DNA of 64,000 nt from Kribbella sp. ALI-6-A (GTDB taxonomy: Bacteria > Actinomycetota > Actinomycetes > Propionibacteriales > Kribbellaceae): NCBI RefSeq assembly GCF_001984195.1, contig NZ_MTQN01000009.1, positions 496,001-560,000 on the forward strand, given 5' to 3'. Below are positions 60,363-64,000 of this stretch, piece after piece. Made by a program: the position numbers and the translations under genes. Each line of letters begins with the position of its first letter. The first letter of the stretch is position 1. The notes beneath the pieces were generated by a model that saw only the letters and a list, made by a program, of their open reading frames with translations, made no database searches and was not told where the DNA came from.

Positions 60363-61106
60363 ATGGGGCAGTTCGAAGGCAAGACAGCGGTCGTCACCGG
60401 CGCAAGCAGCGGCATCGGACTGGCCGTCGCCGAGCGCTTCGCCGCGGAAGGCGCGCACGTCTTCGTCACCGGCCGGCGCAAGGAGGAGCTGGAGGCGGCG
60501 GTCGAGGGCATCGGCTCGGCCACCGCGGTGCCGGGCGACATCTCCGATCCGGCCGACCTCGACCGGCTCTACGACGCGGTCCGCGACCGCGGCAACGGCT
60601 TGGACGTGCTGTTCGCCAACGCCGGGACAGCGTCGTTCGCGACCCTCGAGCAGATCACGCAGGAGCACTTCGACCACATCTTCGGCGTCAACGTGCGGGG
60701 CACCCTGTTCACCGTGCAGAAGGCACTTCCGCTGCTCAACGAGGGCGCCTCGGTGATCGTCAACTCCTCCGTCCGGGCCGACGACGGCGTCGAGGCGTTC
60801 GGCACGTACGCCGCTTCGAAGGCGGCGCTTCGTTCCTACACCCGGACGTGGGCCAACGAGCTCAAGGGACGCGGCATCCGGGTCAACGCGATCTCCCCCG
60901 GCACCATCGACACCCCAGCGGTCGCCGGCATGGTGGGCGAGGAGAACGCCAAGGCGGTCAAGGCGGAGTTCGCGGCGAAGGTTCCGGTCGGCCGGATGGG
61001 CTCCGCGGAGGAGGTCGCCGCCGCGGTCGCCTTCCTCGCCTCGGACCAGAGCAGCTTCGTACTCGGCGCCAACCTGTACGTCGACGGCGGCGAGAACCAG
61101 CTCTGA
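60363..61106 (+). CDS. SDR family oxidoreductase
   Basis: A 247-residue classical SDR. TGASSGIG at residues 13-20, FANAGTASFATLEQI in place of NNAG, NSSVRADDG with the serine and YAASKAAL with Tyr and Lys. GTIDTPAVAGMVG and GANLYVDGGENQL are the usual C-terminal blocks of the FabG-like group. AGGAGG lies upstream of ATG 60363. It is a single-gene unit, bounded by the palindromes and a strong terminator. Confidence 0.93.
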   Translation: MGQFEGKTAVVTGASSGIGLAVAERFAAEGAHVFVTGRRKEELEAAVEGIGSATAVPGDISDPADLDRLYDAVRDRGNGLDVLFANAGTASFATLEQITQEHFDHIFGVNVRGTLFTVQKALPLLNEGASVIVNSSVRADDGVEAFGTYAASKAALRSYTRTWANELKGRGIRVNAISPGTIDTPAVAGMVGEENAKAVKAEFAAKVPVGRMGSAEEVAAAVAFLASDQSSFVLGANLYVDGGENQL

Positions 61107-61118
61107 GACAGGCGCAGT

Positions 61119-61154
61119 CCGCCGTACGACGACCAGCCGGTCGCCGTACGGCGG
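61119..61154. terminator. Strong hairpin terminator
   Basis: CCGCCGTACGACGACC, four bases, GGTCGCCGTACGGCGG: a 16-base stem with one mismatch, followed loosely by T-rich sequence, 12 bases after the SDR stop. Confidence 0.85.
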
Positions 61155-61255
61155 TCTCGTACTTTTGGCTGACCCGCCATGGCCTCTGGGTGGGTGTGCT
61201 CGACGAATGGCTCCCGAAGACTCGACTGCGTCCACAGCGCCTTTCGGAGGGAAAC

Positions 61256-62749
61256 ATGAGACGCACAGCCATTCCGTTGACCGTTGCCGTTGCCTCGTTG
61301 GCAGCCGCGCTGGTCCCGGCAGTCTCACAAGTAGGCGCAGCAGCGTCACAAGCAGCACCAGCCGGCAGCATCCAGTGGGACAAGTGCCCGCCCGAGATCT
61401 CCCCCGTGCCGATCCCGGCCGGCATGCAGTGCGGGACGTTGAAGGTCCCGCTGGACTATCGCAAGCCAGACGGCCGAACGATCGACATCGCCGTCTCCCG
61501 GCTGCCGAGCACGAAGCCGGACAAGCGGCGCGGAGTACTGCTGACCAATCCCGGCGGCCCGTCGCCCGGTCAGAACTACCCGGCGTTCCTCGTCGCGATG
61601 GGCCTTCCGCAGAGTGTCCGCGACGCCTACGACGTGATCGGGATGGACCCCCGCGGCATGGGCCGGAGTACGCCGGTCACCTGTGACCTCACCGTGCAGC
61701 AGCAGGCGGCGGGCAACGTCCCGCCGTACGCGCGCAACGCGGCCGACGTCACCAAGCGGGCCGCCGAGGTCAAGCAGATCGCCAAGCAGTGCACGACGTC
61801 GAAGACCGCGTGGATGCTGCCCCACACCAGCACCGCGAACACCGCCCGCGACCTCGACCGGGTCCGCGCCGCGCTGGGCGAGTCGAAGATCTCGTACGCC
61901 GGCGCCTCCTGGGGCACGCACCTCGGCGCGGTCTACACCACGCTGTTCCCGGAGCGCAGCGACCGGATCGTGCTCGACAGCAACGTGGGCCCCGACGGCT
62001 GGGACTATGCGAACGATCGCTTGTTCTCCCGCGGTCTCGAGGACCGGTTCCCCGACTTCGCGAAGTACGCCGCGGCCAACCACCGCGAGTACGGCCTGGG
62101 CCGCACCCCGGCGCAGGTGACCGCGAAGTACTTCGAGCTCGCCGGCCGGCTGGACAAGAAGCCCCTCAAGACGATCGACGGCTCGACGTTCCGGCTGCTC
62201 AATTTCGTCTTCCTGTACGGCGGGCAGCAGTTCCCGATGCTGGCCGGCATCTGGCGAGCCGTGAACGCGAACCAGGAACCGCCGGTCCCCGAGGACACCA
62301 CGACGCAGAACGTGGAGAACCTGGTCTCGGCTCGGTACTACACGATCTGCAACGACTCCCGCTGGCCGAGGTCGGTCCAGACCTACCAGCGCAACGTCGC
62401 CGTCGACCGGATCCGCTACCCCCTGTTCGGCGCGGCCGGAGCCAACGTCCAGCCCTGTGCGTACTGGCCCGACCCGACGGAGCCGCCGGTTCGCATCACC
62501 GACCGGGGTCCGGCGAACGTGCTCCTCGTACAGAACCTCCGCGACCCCGCGACGCCGCTGGTCGGTGCCCAGAAGCTACTGCGGGCCTTCGGCAACCGTG
62601 CCACCATGGTCACGGCCGATCAGGGCGGCCACGGCGTCTATCCGGGCAGCAAGAACCAGTGCGCGAAGCACGCGGTCACATCGTTCCTGTTGACGGGTGA
62701 CCGCCCCGACCGCAGCTACCACTGCTCGGCCGAGGCAGAGCCTCGCTGA
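61256..62749 (+). CDS. Exported S33 family peptidase (tripeptidyl aminopeptidase-like)
   Basis: A 497-residue secreted alpha/beta hydrolase. A signal peptide of about 30 residues (PLTVAVASLAAALVPAVSQV) is followed by the TAP-like pattern: GTLKVPLDYRKPDG, LLTNPGGPSPGQNYPAF for the oxyanion hole, YDVIGMDPRGMGRS, GASWGTHLGAVY with the nucleophilic serine, NLRDPATPL with the acid and GGHGVY with the histidine. Relatives such as SlpD/SlpE and tripeptidyl aminopeptidase of Streptomyces remove N-terminal peptides. CGGAGG precedes ATG 61256. Confidence 0.92.
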   Translation: MRRTAIPLTVAVASLAAALVPAVSQVGAAASQAAPAGSIQWDKCPPEISPVPIPAGMQCGTLKVPLDYRKPDGRTIDIAVSRLPSTKPDKRRGVLLTNPGGPSPGQNYPAFLVAMGLPQSVRDAYDVIGMDPRGMGRSTPVTCDLTVQQQAAGNVPPYARNAADVTKRAAEVKQIAKQCTTSKTAWMLPHTSTANTARDLDRVRAALGESKISYAGASWGTHLGAVYTTLFPERSDRIVLDSNVGPDGWDYANDRLFSRGLEDRFPDFAKYAAANHREYGLGRTPAQVTAKYFELAGRLDKKPLKTIDGSTFRLLNFVFLYGGQQFPMLAGIWRAVNANQEPPVPEDTTTQNVENLVSARYYTICNDSRWPRSVQTYQRNVAVDRIRYPLFGAAGANVQPCAYWPDPTEPPVRITDRGPANVLLVQNLRDPATPLVGAQKLLRAFGNRATMVTADQGGHGVYPGSKNQCAKHAVTSFLLTGDRPDRSYHCSAEAEPR

Positions 62750-62828
62750 TACTGGGCCGACCGGCCCGGGTGTGACAGTGTCGGCGCGTTGATGCCGCAC
62801 TCCCAGCGACAGGAAGGACGACGACTCG

Positions 62829-64000
62829 GTGATCCTCGCCACCAACAGGCCGCTGCGCCGGGGCCTGTTCATCGCCGAAGTCGTCGTCCTGCTCGGTCTC
62901 AACATCGAGCAGGTCGTCCGGCGTCTGATCCTGGACGACTCCCCCTCGCCGGGCGAGATCCTGTACTTCGGCTCCGGTGCGGCGATCGGCGTACTCGCGG
63001 TGCTGCGACGCCGTCGGCCCGATCTTCTCGCGCAGCTCGCGACGGCCGCGATCGCGCTGTCGCTGCTGTGCAGCGCGGCCGGTTTTCTCACGAAGCCCGG
63101 TGGGAGACTCGCCGGCGACACCGAGACCCTCGCCTTGATCCTGCTGATCGGAGCGAGCTGCCATCGCTTGAGCCCGCGCCAGGCCGGCGGGGTTGCGGTG
63201 GCCGGCGGATTGACCGTCGTCGTCGCGCCCGTTCTGCGGTACGGCTTCGACTCGGTCAATCTGACCGTCTCGGTCCTGTGGGCTCTGCTGTGGGGTGTCG
63301 GGGTGGCGGTCGGGCTGATCCTGCGTGACGGCGACGCGCGCCGCGAGGCCGCGCAGATCGCCGCCCGGAACCGGGAACGGCTCGCCCTGGCCCGAGAGCT
63401 GCACGACCTGGTGGCCCATCACATCACCGGTGTCGTCGTCCGCACCCAGGCGGCGCAGCTCGTGCTCGCCGACGGCTCGGAGCGGGAGTTGCTCGGCGAC
63501 ATCGAGCGGGCCGGAGCCGAGGCGCTCAGCGCCGTACGCCGGTTGGTGGTGATGTTGCGCAGTCCCGATCAGCAGCCTCCGCTCTCCGCCGGAAGTCTGC
63601 TGGAGACGATCGAAGCGGTCGTCGACGGCGAGCCGGGCGTCACCGTGCGGTTGGCCCCCGAACTCGCGGACCTCGCGGTGACTCCGGAGACGGTGTCGAC
63701 GGTGCACCGCGTCCTGCTCGAAGCCCTGACCAACGTGCGCAAGCACGCGCCCGACGCGCGTCGAGTCGCCGTCACGGTGCGGCCCGTCGTCGAAACCGAA
63801 GGGCACTACCTCCGGGTCGAGGTGTGCAACGACGGGACGCGGCAGGGCCGCGGCCGCGCCCGCCAGACGGCGGACGGCTACGGACTGATCGGGATGAGCG
63901 AGCGGATCGACGCACTGGACGGACGACTGACCGTCGGGCAGCACGGCGAGCACGGATGGCGGGTGCTCGCCGAGCTTCCGTTGCCAGGCGGCGTGGTGGC
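62829..64000 (+). CDS. Sensor histidine kinase (NarL/DesK type), 3' end cut off
   Basis: 390 residues are visible before the edge. Four to six membrane helices occupy about 1-165. The dimerisation domain holds RELHDLVAHHITGVVVRTQA, with the phosphorylated histidine in ELHD. The ATPase part shows LLEALTNVRKHAP (N box) and DGYGLIGMSERIDALDG (G box), typical of the HisKA_3 class. GTG 62829 follows AGGAAGGA. The end at the last base is close to the natural C-terminus. A NarL-type response regulator gene probably follows outside the window. Confidence 0.92.
   Translation, partial: MILATNRPLRRGLFIAEVVVLLGLNIEQVVRRLILDDSPSPGEILYFGSGAAIGVLAVLRRRRPDLLAQLATAAIALSLLCSAAGFLTKPGGRLAGDTETLALILLIGASCHRLSPRQAGGVAVAGGLTVVVAPVLRYGFDSVNLTVSVLWALLWGVGVAVGLILRDGDARREAAQIAARNRERLALARELHDLVAHHITGVVVRTQAAQLVLADGSERELLGDIERAGAEALSAVRRLVVMLRSPDQQPPLSAGSLLETIEAVVDGEPGVTVRLAPELADLAVTPETVSTVHRVLLEALTNVRKHAPDARRVAVTVRPVVETEGHYLRVEVCNDGTRQGRGRARQTADGYGLIGMSERIDALDGRLTVGQHGEHGWRVLAELPLPGGVV

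Noticed and set aside
1-64000. Frequent word GTACGCCG/CGTACG in and between genes
   Set aside because: It occurs throughout as a codon-level and genome-wide word, with no regular spacing or arrangement that would mark a repeat element.
1-64000. tRNA, rRNA, CRISPR arrays, insertion sequences, phage or attachment sites
   Set aside because: I looked for cloverleaf-like stretches, regularly spaced repeats, transposase motifs and integrases and saw none; a short tRNA could still have been missed by eye.

Overview
The window is high-GC DNA (about 70 percent) with actinomycete hallmarks: a WhiB-family protein, an actinobacterial QcrB-type cytochrome b paralog, MmyB-type XRE regulators next to short-chain dehydrogenases, sugar ABC operons without their own ATPase, many GTG starts and four-base ATGA/GTGA gene overlaps. 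The gene content suits a soil saprophyte. A Kribbella-like genus (Propionibacteriales) is my guess from general resemblance, not something the sequence proves.

Layout. 1-7143 (+): a sugar operon cut by the left edge: ROK protein, two CUT1 permeases, lipoprotein binding protein, GH15-like and GH31 glycosidases; substrate probably alpha-glucosides or alpha-xylosides. 7127-7987 (-): ribB under an FMN riboswitch. 8041-10063: small proteins, a TetR remnant, and a PadR regulator with its membrane partner. 10093-17079 (-): an AraC regulator, then an XRE/MmyB regulator followed by a run of three SDR enzymes, an amidohydrolase, an Atu4866-like lipoprotein and a membrane protein. 17354-18736 (+): an orphan cytochrome b (QcrB paralog) that has lost a heme ligand and the acidic Qo-site residue. 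18754-28585: mixed accessory genes, including an S41 protease wreck, an NmrA/AraC divergent pair, a MarR/MBL operon, an LLM oxidoreductase, an MBL plus two-hydrolase operon facing an AraC gene, an exported SnoaL/SgcJ-like protein and a GNAT.

28663-33813 (+): a peptide/nickel-type ABC importer whose two permeases are fused in one protein, preceded by a Zur-like box; this suggests zinc-controlled uptake of a metal chelate. 33778-35455: a second MmyB/SDR divergent pair. 35592-37055: Hsp20 and two unknown small proteins. 37067-49840: a mannoside utilisation region: LacI regulator and an extended mannose-6-phosphate isomerase-like protein divergent from a binding protein, two permeases and a Tat-exported GH76 enzyme; then a second LacI with a ROK kinase divergent from a GH38 alpha-mannosidase. 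Together these give a route from alpha-mannan to fructose-6-phosphate. 49877-56204: Gfo/Idh/MocA oxidoreductase, ThuA-like protein and a third CUT1 sugar transporter, divergent from a LacI regulator, with two identical 16-base operator-like repeats between.

56226-64000: an ECF sigma factor with a membrane-anchored partner, two divergent PRC-barrel paralogs, WhiB, an alpha/beta hydrolase, an SDR behind stacked palindromes, an exported S33 peptidase and a sensor histidine kinase cut by the right edge. None of the three sugar transporters has an ATPase gene here, which fits the shared MsiK-type ATPase of actinomycetes. I saw no tRNA, rRNA, CRISPR array, insertion sequence or origin, and no gene-free stretch longer than 300 bases.
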